From NCBI GenBank assembly GCA_016786485.1, contig JAEUWD010000038.1, positions 1 to 49,430 on the forward strand: 49,430 nucleotides of DNA, written 5' to 3'. The notes beneath the pieces are model-generated. The model saw nothing but the letters and a program-made list of their open reading frames with translations. It searched no databases and was not told the DNA's origin. Each line of letters opens with the position of its first letter. Position 1 is the stretch's first letter. This DNA comes from Bacteriovoracaceae bacterium (lineage in GTDB: Bacteria > Bdellovibrionota > Bacteriovoracia > Bacteriovoracales > Bacteriovoracaceae). Shown one piece after another: positions 17,337 through 25,497 of this stretch. The position numbers and the translations under genes are program-made.

Positions 17337-17605
17337 TATTTCCAGTAAGGCACATCGACTTTATGTTTTTGAAGAGTATCTTCAGATTTTTCGTTTTCAG
17401 CAGCTACGTCACGATTTGACTCTTCAACCACTTCAACTTTTTCATCAGAGGGAACAATTTTATTTTCACCAGCAACGTCACGTTTTGATTCTGGCTTTTT
17501 TTCTTCAAATCGGTAGCTAAAAGCATCGTCAATTTTCTGTTGAATGACTTCGCCAAAAGCTGCTGGGGTTAAGAATAAAGACAGTAAAATAAGTGATGTT
17601 TTCAT
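17333..17605 (-). CDS. Small secreted acidic protein with internal repeat
   Basis: 90 residues from the ATG at 17603-17605, which has a strong ribosome site (GGAAGGG) and opens a signal peptide MKTSLILLSLFLTPAAFG. A start 39 bases upstream is open but would spoil the signal. The mature part is highly charged and probably unfolded; it holds a repeat KRDVAGENK (about 41-49) and NRDVAAENE (about 64-72) separated by acidic residues. No known family. Single gene, stop overlapping that of rlmN. Confidence 0.65.
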   Translation of the reverse strand: MKTSLILLSLFLTPAAFGEVIQQKIDDAFSYRFEEKKPESKRDVAGENKIVPSDEKVEVVEESNRDVAAENEKSEDTLQKHKVDVPYWKY

Positions 17606-17695
17606 AAAATCGCCCTTCCTTATCATATCATCGGCTAAACGCACAAAAACTTGAACTGAGTATTTTTAGCCACTTTGCTCACCGCGTTGTTAAGT

Positions 17696-17708
17696 TGTAA
17701 TAATTACA
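17696..17708. repeat. Small dyad in the divergent gap
   Basis: TGTAATAATTACA, six-base arms around one A, lying between the small secreted protein gene and the phospholipase D-like gene. It may be an operator; such an AT-rich dyad can also occur by chance. Confidence 0.25.
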
Positions 17709-17797
17709 GGAAATTGGAGTGACTTAGTAGGTGATTATTAGTAAAAATAATTAAACACATCAGTATTGCTTAAATAATCAGCTTTCGGGGGAGTTTT

Positions 17798-19168
17798 ATG
17801 GGTAAAAAATTTGTAGTCTTGGTTCTACTTACTTTCGTTTTCGCCTTACCTGTGAGAGCACAGAGAATTTACAGTTATTTCAATCATGCCGAATACAATT
17901 CCTATACTGACCCATACCGAAATATCCCACGTAACGGTGACGATCTTGAAGCCGTTTTATTGCATTATATTAGTCAGGCCAAGTCTTCCATTTTGGTCGC
18001 CATTCACGAATTAAGACTTCCTCGCGTTGCCCAAGCTTTAGCCGACGCTAAAAACCAGCGCGGAGTTAATGTGATGGTGGTCTTAGAAAATACTTATAAC
18101 AATACTTTTGTTCATCTGACTCAAGGCCAAATTCGAGATTTACCAGATTACTATCGTTCGAAATATCTTGAGTCGTTGGCGCTGCTGGATCAAAACCAAG
18201 ATGGGCGCGTGACTGAGTTTGAGCGTAGTAAAGGCGATGCTATTTATATTCTTCAGAAGAATAAAATACCACTGGTTGATGATACTTTCGATGGCTCAGC
18301 TGGCTCAGGTTTAATGCACCATAAATTTATGATTATCGATGAAGCAACTTTAATTGTGAGTTCAGCTAACTTCACGACGAGTGATATTCACGGAGATATG
18401 TTGAATCTTCAGTCGCGCGGAAACGCCAATGGACTCATGGTTTTTGAAAGCTATGAGCTTTCGAGCATTTTTAAAACCGAATTTTTTATTATGTTTGGGG
18501 ACGGGACTTACGGTTCAGGTAGAAGTTTTTTTGGAGCGAGAAAACCTTATCGTGGTATTCAAACTGTGATGGTGGGCGGAGTTCCAGTTAGCGTGCAATT
18601 TGCAGCTTCACCTTCTAATATTGATTGGCGTTATTCGACCAATGGATTTATTGCGCAATCTTTAGCGTCGGCAAAACTTAAAGTGCTGATGGCACTTTTT
18701 GTTTTCTCAGACCAACAGCTAGTGGATATTTTGGAAACACGACATGATGCCGGCGTTTTTGTAAGCGCCTTGATTGATCCTAATTTTGCCAGTCGCGATT
18801 GGAGTGAGATGTTAGATATGTGGGGAATTAAGATGCGTAATCGTGAAACTTGTCGTTACGAGGACGGTAATCGCGTTTGGGAAAATCCAATTGAGTATGG
18901 TGGTATTCCGCAACTGCCTTACGGTGATAAACTTCACCACAAGTTTGCTGTTATTGATGATAGCAAAGTCCTTTTTGGCTCTCAAAACTGGTCTTACAGT
19001 GGGGCGTTTACCAATGATGAAAACATTTTGCTGATTCAATCACCGAATGTGGCGCATATGTTCTCGCTTGAGTATCAGCGTTTGGTTCGGATAAGTCGCT
19101 TCGGCCCAACCGAGCGCATTATAAATCAGATCAAAGAAATTGAAATGATCTGTTCTGGCTATAATTAA
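17798..19168 (+). CDS. Secreted phospholipase D-like protein with EF-hand insert
   Basis: 456 residues. A cleavable signal peptide (MGKKFVVLVLLTFVFALPVRA) is followed by two PLD half-domains. Both HxKxxxxD motifs are intact: His174, Lys176, Asp181 followed by SSANFTTSD, and His380, Lys382, Asp387 followed by GSQNWSYSG. This is the full two-site active centre of phosphodiesterases such as phospholipase D, cardiolipin synthase or Nuc-type nucleases. Between strand and first motif sits an EF-hand loop, DQNQDGRVTEFE (131-142), with calcium ligands at positions 1, 3, 5, 7, 9 and 12. An exported, possibly calcium-controlled hydrolase of prey or own phospholipid or nucleic acid is likely. Strong ribosome site GGGGGAG. 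Single gene. Confidence 0.9.
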   Translation: MGKKFVVLVLLTFVFALPVRAQRIYSYFNHAEYNSYTDPYRNIPRNGDDLEAVLLHYISQAKSSILVAIHELRLPRVAQALADAKNQRGVNVMVVLENTYNNTFVHLTQGQIRDLPDYYRSKYLESLALLDQNQDGRVTEFERSKGDAIYILQKNKIPLVDDTFDGSAGSGLMHHKFMIIDEATLIVSSANFTTSDIHGDMLNLQSRGNANGLMVFESYELSSIFKTEFFIMFGDGTYGSGRSFFGARKPYRGIQTVMVGGVPVSVQFAASPSNIDWRYSTNGFIAQSLASAKLKVLMALFVFSDQQLVDILETRHDAGVFVSALIDPNFASRDWSEMLDMWGIKMRNRETCRYEDGNRVWENPIEYGGIPQLPYGDKLHHKFAVIDDSKVLFGSQNWSYSGAFTNDENILLIQSPNVAHMFSLEYQRLVRISRFGPTERIINQIKEIEMICSGYN

Positions 19169-19178
19169 AATTTATATC

Positions 19179-19184
19179 TATAAT
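19179..19184 (+). promoter_or_regulatory. -10 element of sppA
   Basis: A perfect TATAAT ends just inside the left arm of the dyad before sppA; a second TATAAT lies at 19160-19165. No convincing -35 is seen. The predicted transcript start, near 19191, falls within the dyad. Confidence 0.4.
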
Positions 19185-19211
19185 GTGTTTAACTTTAGGA
19201 GTTAAACACAT
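19183..19211. promoter_or_regulatory. Perfect 12-base dyad covering sppA ribosome site and start
   Basis: Arms ATGTGTTTAACT (19183-19194) and AGTTAAACACAT (19200-19211) are perfect complements around the loop TTAGG. The Shine-Dalgarno AGGAG is split between loop and right arm, and the arm ends in the first two bases of the start codon. There is no T-run after it, so it is not a usual terminator. It can act as a DNA operator over the transcript start or as a hairpin hiding the ribosome site. Confidence 0.7.
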
Positions 19212-20130
19212 GAGTTCAGATAAATCGAAAACGGTTGTTGGCATTTTCTTATTAATTTTTGTGCTATTTGTGATCTTTATGGTCTTCGCTTTTTATACGG
19301 TCGCAAATCTTAAGTCAGCTGGTGATCAATCCGAAAATACACTTTTCAATGAAAGCAAAGCTCCCATCGCCGTTCTCTCACTTGAGGGCGTGATTATGGA
19401 TTCAAATAAAGTTATCGAGCGTTTATTAAAACTGGAAGAAGATAAAACGGTGAAAGCGATTATTTTACGAATCGATTCTCCGGGCGGCGCGGTAGGTCCC
19501 ACTCAAGAAATTTACGAAGAAGTTCTTCGTATTGATGAGAAAAAACCGATTTACGCGAGCTTTGGAACAGTCGCGGCCAGCGGCGGATATTATGTTGGTG
19601 CAGCGACTCGAAAAATTTATGCTAACGCTGGAACGCTAACGGGTTCAATTGGCGTTATCATGCAGTTCATGGATATGTCGAAACTTTATGAATTTGCGAA
19701 GGTAAATCCGCAAACAGTAAAAGCCGGTAAATACAAAGACGTAGGTTCACCATTTCGTGGGATGAACAATGAAGAAAAACAATTACTCGATACGATGATT
19801 GATGGTGTCCACCAACAATTTATGGATGATATTCAACGTAAACGAAAAGGTAAAATCAAAGGCAAGTTAATCGATTTAGCTCAAGGCCAAATCTTTTCTG
19901 GAGTTGAGGCTAAGAAATTTGGTCTCGTCGATGAAATCGGTGGTTTATGGGCCGCTGGTCGCGCGATTCATAAAGAATTAAATATTAAAGAAGAGTTTGA
20001 TTTAAGATTTATTCGCAAGAAAAAGCGTATGAACTTTTTGGAAATATTAGATGAAGCTGCTGAATCAGTTTCTTATATTAAAAATATGATATTCAGCACT
20101 TCGAAGCCGCTTTTAATGTTGAATATGTAA
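19210..20130 (+). CDS. sppA: Signal peptide peptidase SppA (short, 36K type)
   Basis: 306 residues from the ATG at 19210, chosen because AGGAG (19197-19201) is well spaced; an upstream ATG at 19183 is in frame but lacks a ribosome site. One N-terminal membrane helix (about 9-33) anchors an external S49 protease domain. The catalytic pair is probably Ser124 in AASGGYY and Lys176 in KYKDVGSPF, as in other SppA proteins; RIDSPGG (88-94) is the usual oxyanion/substrate loop. It degrades signal peptides left in the membrane. lapB follows 10 bases later, so both are probably on one transcript controlled through the dyad. Confidence 0.93.
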   Translation: MSSDKSKTVVGIFLLIFVLFVIFMVFAFYTVANLKSAGDQSENTLFNESKAPIAVLSLEGVIMDSNKVIERLLKLEEDKTVKAIILRIDSPGGAVGPTQEIYEEVLRIDEKKPIYASFGTVAASGGYYVGAATRKIYANAGTLTGSIGVIMQFMDMSKLYEFAKVNPQTVKAGKYKDVGSPFRGMNNEEKQLLDTMIDGVHQQFMDDIQRKRKGKIKGKLIDLAQGQIFSGVEAKKFGLVDEIGGLWAAGRAIHKELNIKEEFDLRFIRKKKRMNFLEILDEAAESVSYIKNMIFSTSKPLLMLNM

Positions 20131-20140
20131 GAAGGATTCA

Positions 20141-21376
20141 ATGGATTTTGTCACTCGTTGGTTACCTTGGTTCCAAGAAAATATTTTAGCGGTTGTTGCC
20201 ATCGTCATAACTTTTGTTTTGATCTATCATTATTTGATCGAAAAAGAGCAGGGGCTAAAATTATCCAAGAAGTTTCGTGATTCGATTTTCGAAGTTCAAT
20301 CAAAAATCTTTTTGAATGCTTCTCAATATTTAATTTCTGGAAATAAAGACCTCGCGATTAAAGAATTCTTAAACGCAGTTGATTTAAATCGTGAAACAAT
20401 TGATACTTACTTTGCCTTGGGCAGACTTTTTCGCAGTAACGGCCAAATAGAAAAATCCATCAGTATTCATCGTTCGCTCATCGCGCGCGAAAATATTTCG
20501 GAATCAACTCGTTTACAAGCACTCAAAGAACTCGCGGTAGATTTTGATAAGGGTGGATTCGTGGATAAAGCGATTGAAACCTATAAAGATGTTTTAAGAA
20601 TTAATCGTGATCAATACGAAGTTATCCAAGCTTTATGTCGTATTTTTGAGAATATCGAAGATTGGGAACAAGCGTACAATTACCGCATCATGCTTTCAAA
20701 AGTGGGACATGAGAATCAATCGGAAACGATTTCACATATCCTGGTGCAAAAAGCGAAAATTTATTTTGAAAAAGAAAAATATAAAGAGTGCGCAGAAGAT
20801 TTGGATGATGCGTTCCGATTTGCACCTTCAGTTTCTGCTAAAATTCTTCGTCTAAAGCTTTGGTTGGTTCAAGGCAATATCGATGAAGCCAAAGCGCTTT
20901 TTCTTGAGTTACTAAAAGAAGAGCCGATTTATACTTCATTTATTTTTCTTTCACTGGAAGAATTTAATCCGAAGAGTAAAATTTATAATGAATACAAAGA
21001 ACGCCTAAAAATCATTAAAGAATATTTCTTAGGTTTAGAAGATGCTGAAATGCTCGCTAGTGCTTCGGTTATTTTATCCAAGATTCGTTTGTTAAAAGAT
21101 TTTGCTCGTTCAACAGAAGCGTACGACTTATTAAACAAGTGGATTACGAGTCATCCTGGTGAGAGTGATGTTCTCAAAATGGAATATATTAAATTGTTAA
21201 TTGAAGTCGGTAAGCAGCCTGAGGCACTTACTCACGCACAAGACTTTTTAAATAATATTCACAAGTCATTGACCCGCCACTTTTGCTCTCATTGTGGCTA
21301 TAATTCTGATCAAATCTTCTGGCGTTGCCCTCAATGTCATAATTGGGAAACGATTCAATTCCGCTGGAAAGTTTAG
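20141..21376 (+). CDS. lapB: LapB/YciM-like TPR protein
   Basis: 411 residues with the LapB order: one N-terminal membrane helix (about 12-30), tetratricopeptide repeats through the middle, and a C-terminal rubredoxin-type metal knot with Cys382, Cys385, Cys396 and Cys399 (CSHC, CPQC). In enterobacteria LapB brings LpxC to FtsH and so limits lipopolysaccharide synthesis. The same role here is inference from architecture; lpxC and ftsH are not in the window. Ribosome site GAAGGA precedes the ATG. It lies between sppA and the Tol-containing envelope operon. Confidence 0.88.
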   Translation: MDFVTRWLPWFQENILAVVAIVITFVLIYHYLIEKEQGLKLSKKFRDSIFEVQSKIFLNASQYLISGNKDLAIKEFLNAVDLNRETIDTYFALGRLFRSNGQIEKSISIHRSLIARENISESTRLQALKELAVDFDKGGFVDKAIETYKDVLRINRDQYEVIQALCRIFENIEDWEQAYNYRIMLSKVGHENQSETISHILVQKAKIYFEKEKYKECAEDLDDAFRFAPSVSAKILRLKLWLVQGNIDEAKALFLELLKEEPIYTSFIFLSLEEFNPKSKIYNEYKERLKIIKEYFLGLEDAEMLASASVILSKIRLLKDFARSTEAYDLLNKWITSHPGESDVLKMEYIKLLIEVGKQPEALTHAQDFLNNIHKSLTRHFCSHCGYNSDQIFWRCPQCHNWETIQFRWKV

Positions 21377-21398
21377 CCTTCTCTGCTACACTATAAAA

Positions 21399-21788
21399 AT
21401 GAACATTTTAAAAGTCATTTATCTGATCGGCTTTGTCAGTTTTTCAAGTTTCGCCCAAGAAACGGTAGGGATATTTTATTACAAAAATGTTTTCGGCCAC
21501 GTTCATTCCAAAAGCGATCGTACTTCAACCAGCTTAACCAATATGTCATGTGGTCATCCGGTGAAAGTTGTTCAATATCAGCTCTCAACTGTGAAAGGCT
21601 GGAGTTTGGTTTCGGTGGGTGATGTGAAAGGTTATGTGGAAACCAGATACCTAGATCAAAAACGCCCTGACTGTTTTCAAAACGCTCATCCTAAATTTTT
21701 TAATGCGCTTAATTTAGATCTGAATGAATTATATTATTGGGGCCGACTTTATGACCAATACCTAGATGGGGAGTCGCGAATTCAATGA
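21399..21788 (+). CDS. Secreted SH3b-like domain protein
   Basis: 129 residues from the ATG at 21399, which starts a signal peptide ending FSSFAQ. The mature part runs HVHSKSDRTSTSLTNMSCGHPVKVVQ and GWSLVSVGDVKGYVETRYLD, the pattern of a bacterial SH3 domain of the type that binds peptidoglycan or sits in envelope proteins. A longer frame upstream overlaps lapB and loses the signal, so I reject it. ATGA overlap with the next gene implies coupled translation. Confidence 0.72.
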   Translation: MNILKVIYLIGFVSFSSFAQETVGIFYYKNVFGHVHSKSDRTSTSLTNMSCGHPVKVVQYQLSTVKGWSLVSVGDVKGYVETRYLDQKRPDCFQNAHPKFFNALNLDLNELYYWGRLYDQYLDGESRIQ

Positions 21789-22645
21789 TGTTCTTGAATA
21801 TTGTTCTGATGACTTTTTTAGCTCAAGCACAAACTTTTCAAGAAAAAGAAATGGAGAATATCGATTTCAAAGAACTTAAAAATGTTTTGAAAGAAGATTT
21901 TCTAGAGCCCGTGGTTGAGCAGAAAATTGAAAAAGTGAAAGAAATTAAAGAACAGCGCCAAGCTCAGCAAATAGAAAAGTTTAATTATCCAACCGAAGAA
22001 AATTTCTGGGGCTTTATTTCAGAATATTGGTTAGTTAAAAATGCTTCTATTTTAAAGTGGGATTTTGAAAAACCGGACTATGGTCTCGAAGGTTCAGTTG
22101 CCGAACTTTTTGAGAAGTTAGGTCTTTATCAGAAAAAATTTAAAATTCTTCCGCTCAATACTCCAGTCGTGGCGCACTTCTCTGTTCCTGGTAACGACGG
22201 AGAAATGATTTACCTTATCTCAGTGCCTTTTTTACGTTCACTAGATTTGAATAAATTAGAAATTTCGCTTTTGATTTTAGAAGATTATTTTCGACAAGAG
22301 ATGGCGTTCTTTCGCGCCAATGTGAATTCACCTGAGCTTGCAGCAAGTTTAGGACAGAACTTTCATAATAAAAAAGTCAGCCTAAAATTTGTGGACGATG
22401 TGCTGAATAACTACACCAAGTTAGCTTTCGATAGTGGTTATACTTTTCAGCAACAGTTTGAAGTGACTAAAAAAATGGATTTGATGTTGAAGTCGCACCC
22501 GCAAATTTGGAACGTTTACTTTCAGCTTTTAAGTAAAATTGATAAATTGGTGAAAACCAATTCTGCCTACGAAATTTACAATAAGATTTATCCTTCGCCT
22601 GAAATGCAGATTAAGTGGTTGAGTCCGAAAGAAAAGGTCTTGTAG
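21785..22645 (+). CDS. Secreted degenerate M48 peptidase-like protein
   Basis: 286 residues with a short signal peptide ending AQAQ. After a charged helical stretch (about 18-66), residues 128-170 read like M48 metalloproteases: a stretch VAHFSVPGNDGEMIYL for the usual NAFALPGG-IYV, then FLRSLDLNKLEISLLILEDYFR, where LEDYFR takes the place of the HExxH zinc site. Near the end, YPSPEMQIKWLS (269-280) matches the THPxxxxRIxxL motif. The metal ligands are therefore gone, suggesting a binding or chaperone role. This is my alignment by eye. It sits in the Tol operon between the SH3b protein and a membrane protein. Confidence 0.6.
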   Translation: MMFLNIVLMTFLAQAQTFQEKEMENIDFKELKNVLKEDFLEPVVEQKIEKVKEIKEQRQAQQIEKFNYPTEENFWGFISEYWLVKNASILKWDFEKPDYGLEGSVAELFEKLGLYQKKFKILPLNTPVVAHFSVPGNDGEMIYLISVPFLRSLDLNKLEISLLILEDYFRQEMAFFRANVNSPELAASLGQNFHNKKVSLKFVDDVLNNYTKLAFDSGYTFQQQFEVTKKMDLMLKSHPQIWNVYFQLLSKIDKLVKTNSAYEIYNKIYPSPEMQIKWLSPKEKVL

Positions 22646-23481
22646 TGTTATTTAGTAATCTTCAGAAACTTTATAAATCCGAATTTAGGAATATTTTAAA
22701 ATATTATTTATTTTACTGTTTTCTTTTTGTCACAATTAACATGATTATCGTTTCGGTTATTACTTTCTTTCATTTTCAGTTGGCCCATGACATTAGTGTT
22801 ATAGAAAACTGGATTTACAATAATAACTGGGAGATTCTGATCCTTTCAAAAGTGACAGCTTTTTATTCGACATTGTATCTACTCAGTTTGAAGTACATTC
22901 CCATTAAAGAGTATGTGGTCTTTCTCAAAAAAGGTTTTCAGAATCCCAATCACTTTATTTTTGTGGCGATGATTTTTCTTTTTACCTTTATGACGGTTCT
23001 AGGCAAGGCGCAATATCAAGAAAACCATTCTCGGTTTACCGGGCATCAATTAGTAGCTTTTATTGGTAATAGCTTGTTCTACTTATTGGATTTTTCTTTA
23101 CTGTATTTCTTGCGCAATATTTTTCCTTTTTATAAGAAATGGGAAAACCAATTTTTTATTAGTTTTTTTACGGCCATGTTTTTTATCATTTCTATTTTGA
23201 CCGTGCCCTACCAAAAGTCTTTGATTGGCTTTTTACTGCTCCATTTTTTAACGATGTTACTGTTTACTTCCAGCCAATCAAATAAGTGGATTGTAGGGGT
23301 GTGTTACGTCATCTTTTTTATTGGACCATCATCCTTTCTGATTGGCATCGATCCGGTGTGGGGCAGTGATTTTGCTGTTTTTAAGTTAACTAAGGTTGTA
23401 TCGCCCATCTATGTTCTTGCATTATGGTTTATCGCGTTATTTTATTTTTATTATATGCGCGGACGTCGTATAATTTATTGA
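22645..23481 (+). CDS. Polytopic membrane protein, unknown
   Basis: 278 residues from the GTG at 22645, which shares a base with the preceding stop (TAGTG) and has AAAAGG about 9 bases upstream; an ATG at 22615 would add ten residues and is the alternative. About eight hydrophobic segments are seen, starting with YYLFYCFLFVTINMIIV. No family motif was recognised. Its placement inside the sequence SH3b, pseudo-M48, membrane protein, tolQ suggests a role in the same envelope process. Unknown. Confidence 0.65.
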   Translation: MLFSNLQKLYKSEFRNILKYYLFYCFLFVTINMIIVSVITFFHFQLAHDISVIENWIYNNNWEILILSKVTAFYSTLYLLSLKYIPIKEYVVFLKKGFQNPNHFIFVAMIFLFTFMTVLGKAQYQENHSRFTGHQLVAFIGNSLFYLLDFSLLYFLRNIFPFYKKWENQFFISFFTAMFFIISILTVPYQKSLIGFLLLHFLTMLLFTSSQSNKWIVGVCYVIFFIGPSSFLIGIDPVWGSDFAVFKLTKVVSPIYVLALWFIALFYFYYMRGRRIIY

Positions 23482-23532
23482 TTAAAATTGATATATCTTT
23501 ATCTAAACTTTTTTGAAAATTGAGGAATGTGT

Positions 23533-24267
23533 ATGAGTGGAACGGAAATGAATTTATTGGTGATTATTTGGGAATCGGGCTTTGTCGTAAAAATGGTACT
23601 CTTGCTTTTAGTTGCGATGTCGGTCTTTTCTTGGACGATCATTATTCAAAAAAATAAAGTGCTTAAAGCGGTTGAAGCTGACGATTTGAAATTTGCTGAA
23701 AAGTTTTCGAGCAACTTAGGTTTAGTTGAAATCTATCATGTGACGAAAGACTACCCAGAATCAACGATGAGCCAAATGTATCAAACGGGTTTTGAAGAAT
23801 TACAAAAAATTACGAAAAAAATTGGCACTTCAAAATCGGGTATCACGCTGGCAGATTATTTTTCTAAATATGGCCTTGAGCCACTTGAGCGTGCCCTTAA
23901 AAAAGGTGCTGTTCTTTCCAATCAAAAATTAAATAAACTAATCACGATGTTAGCGACCATTGGAACTTTGGCACCGTTTGTTGGATTATTTGGAACAGTT
24001 TGGGGGATTATTAATTCCTTCACCGGTTTAGCCTCAGGCGGCGGTTCCATTGAATCAGTTGCACCTGGTATCGCTGAGGCGCTAGTTGCGACAGCGATCG
24101 GCTTAGCGGCAGCCATTCCAGCTGTTTGGTTCTTCAATATTTTTAATAACCGTATTGGAAAAATTAATTCTCAGATGGAAGCTTTTGCTGAAGATTATTT
24201 GAACCTTATTGCTCGTTCCATTTTGATTTCGAAAGAGTCGATCCCTGGAGACAATAATGGGGTTTAG
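23533..24267 (+). CDS. tolQ: TolQ proton-channel subunit (MotA/TolQ/ExbB family)
   Basis: 244 residues from the ATG at 23533; the ATG two codons earlier is too close to GAGG (23522-23525). Three membrane helices are visible (about 15-37, one around IGTLAPFVGLFGTVWGIINSF and one around EALVATAIGLAAAIPAVWFFN), the last two being the conserved channel helices of the family. With TolR it uses the proton gradient to energise TolA-type periplasmic proteins during envelope constriction. The gene overlaps tolR by 11 bases. Confidence 0.92.
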   Translation: MSGTEMNLLVIIWESGFVVKMVLLLLVAMSVFSWTIIIQKNKVLKAVEADDLKFAEKFSSNLGLVEIYHVTKDYPESTMSQMYQTGFEELQKITKKIGTSKSGITLADYFSKYGLEPLERALKKGAVLSNQKLNKLITMLATIGTLAPFVGLFGTVWGIINSFTGLASGGGSIESVAPGIAEALVATAIGLAAAIPAVWFFNIFNNRIGKINSQMEAFAEDYLNLIARSILISKESIPGDNNGV

Positions 24268-24670
24268 TTTAAACAATAAAAAAGGCGCTCCGATTTCAGA
24301 AATTAACGTAACTCCGTTAGTTGACGTTATGCTGGTGCTTTTAGTTATTTTTATGATTAGTGCACCGTTGATGTTCAGCGGGATTAATTTAGATCTACCG
24401 AAGACAAAAAAAGTGAATACATTAAAAATCACGAACACTCAGGTGGTGCTTTCTTTTTCACCGGGATTAGAACTTTATCTTGGTGACCAAAAAGTTCTGC
24501 GAGAGGAATTAATTCCAGAAATTAAGGCCTTATTTAAAGAACATAATACTCAAGTCGTCTACCTTCGGGCCGATTATGAAATTCAATATGGTCACGTCGC
24601 GAAGTTGATGGCCTTTTTGAAACATGGTGGTATTTCACAAATCGCCTTGGTGACTGAGAACGAAAAATAA
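24257..24670 (+). CDS. tolR: TolR/ExbD stator protein
   Basis: 137 residues: short cytoplasmic start, one membrane helix, periplasmic domain. The proton-carrying aspartate is Asp23 in INVTPLVDVML, the universal motif of the family. It pairs with TolQ. The start lies within the end of tolQ and its stop overlaps the next start as TAATG, so the set is translationally coupled. ExbD and TolR are hard to tell apart by sequence; the following tolB favours TolR. Confidence 0.92.
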   Translation: MGFSLNNKKGAPISEINVTPLVDVMLVLLVIFMISAPLMFSGINLDLPKTKKVNTLKITNTQVVLSFSPGLELYLGDQKVLREELIPEIKALFKEHNTQVVYLRADYEIQYGHVAKLMAFLKHGGISQIALVTENEK

Positions 24671-25497
24671 TGAAGCAGAAATACTTCGATAATCTATTAA
24701 TAGATCTCGATGCAGCAGGACTCAAGAAGCCTCTGATTTATTCTCTTTTATTGCACTTAGTTTTCCCGCTTATCATTTATCTGATAGTAAGTCTTAATAT
24801 TAAGTGGGAGCCTACTTTTATTAAAAATGTTGTGACCATTCAAAGTGCTGTGCGAGTGGATGTGGTGGATATGCCAAAATATACTATCCAGGAACTTAAG
24901 GCGATGAAGTTGCCACCGATCGCAACTACTGTCACGTCGCCACCTCCAGCAAAATCGGTGAATGAAAAAACGATCAATCCCGAAGTCCAAGATGAATTAA
25001 CCTTTAAAGAAAAAGGTAAAAAAAGTTTAAACGAAATTCTTAAAAATCTAAGCAAAAAAGATATTAAGCTGGATAATAAAAAAGCTGCTGAGAAAAAAGT
25101 TGATGGCGATGGAAAAAACACCCTAAGTAAAAATGAATTAAAGCAATTGATCTTGGAAGGTAATAAATTAAGTAAAGGCTCGGCCCTCGTAGGTGATAGT
25201 AGTGAAGTGTCGATGGCGGAATTTGAGAGTTATGCTAACACTCTGCCGGACCTCGTGAAGCGTTATTGGAAACTTCCTAGTTATTTGATGGATGCTAATT
25301 TAAAGTGTAGAATTAGGGTCTATATTTCTTCGAAAGGTAAATTAATTAAAGCAATTGTTTATGAGTCGAGTGGAGTGGTTGAGTATGATCAAAAAGCCGT
25401 TAGTGCCGTTGAGCAAGTTCAGTCTTTTCCGATTCCACCTAATTCAGTTATCCATCGCCTTTCGTCTGGCGATGTTATTTTAGGATTCCCATTATGA
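24670..25497 (+). CDS. TolA/TonB-like energy transducer
   Basis: 275 residues: one N-terminal membrane helix (about 18-44), a proline- and lysine-rich periplasmic stretch (about 85-155) and a C-terminal TonB-fold domain (about 190-275) with YWKLPSYL, RVYISSKGKLIKAIVYESSG and AVSAVEQVQSFPIPP. It would couple TolQR to the outer membrane partner. The position between tolR and tolB makes it the TolA equivalent although the C-terminal domain reads like TonB. ATGA overlap with tolB. Confidence 0.88.
   Translation: MKQKYFDNLLIDLDAAGLKKPLIYSLLLHLVFPLIIYLIVSLNIKWEPTFIKNVVTIQSAVRVDVVDMPKYTIQELKAMKLPPIATTVTSPPPAKSVNEKTINPEVQDELTFKEKGKKSLNEILKNLSKKDIKLDNKKAAEKKVDGDGKNTLSKNELKQLILEGNKLSKGSALVGDSSEVSMAEFESYANTLPDLVKRYWKLPSYLMDANLKCRIRVYISSKGKLIKAIVYESSGVVEYDQKAVSAVEQVQSFPIPPNSVIHRLSSGDVILGFPL

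Noticed and set aside
24840-25121. 93-codon minus-strand frame in the TolA/TonB-like gene
   Set aside because: A shadow of the low-complexity Lys/Pro coding region on the plus strand.
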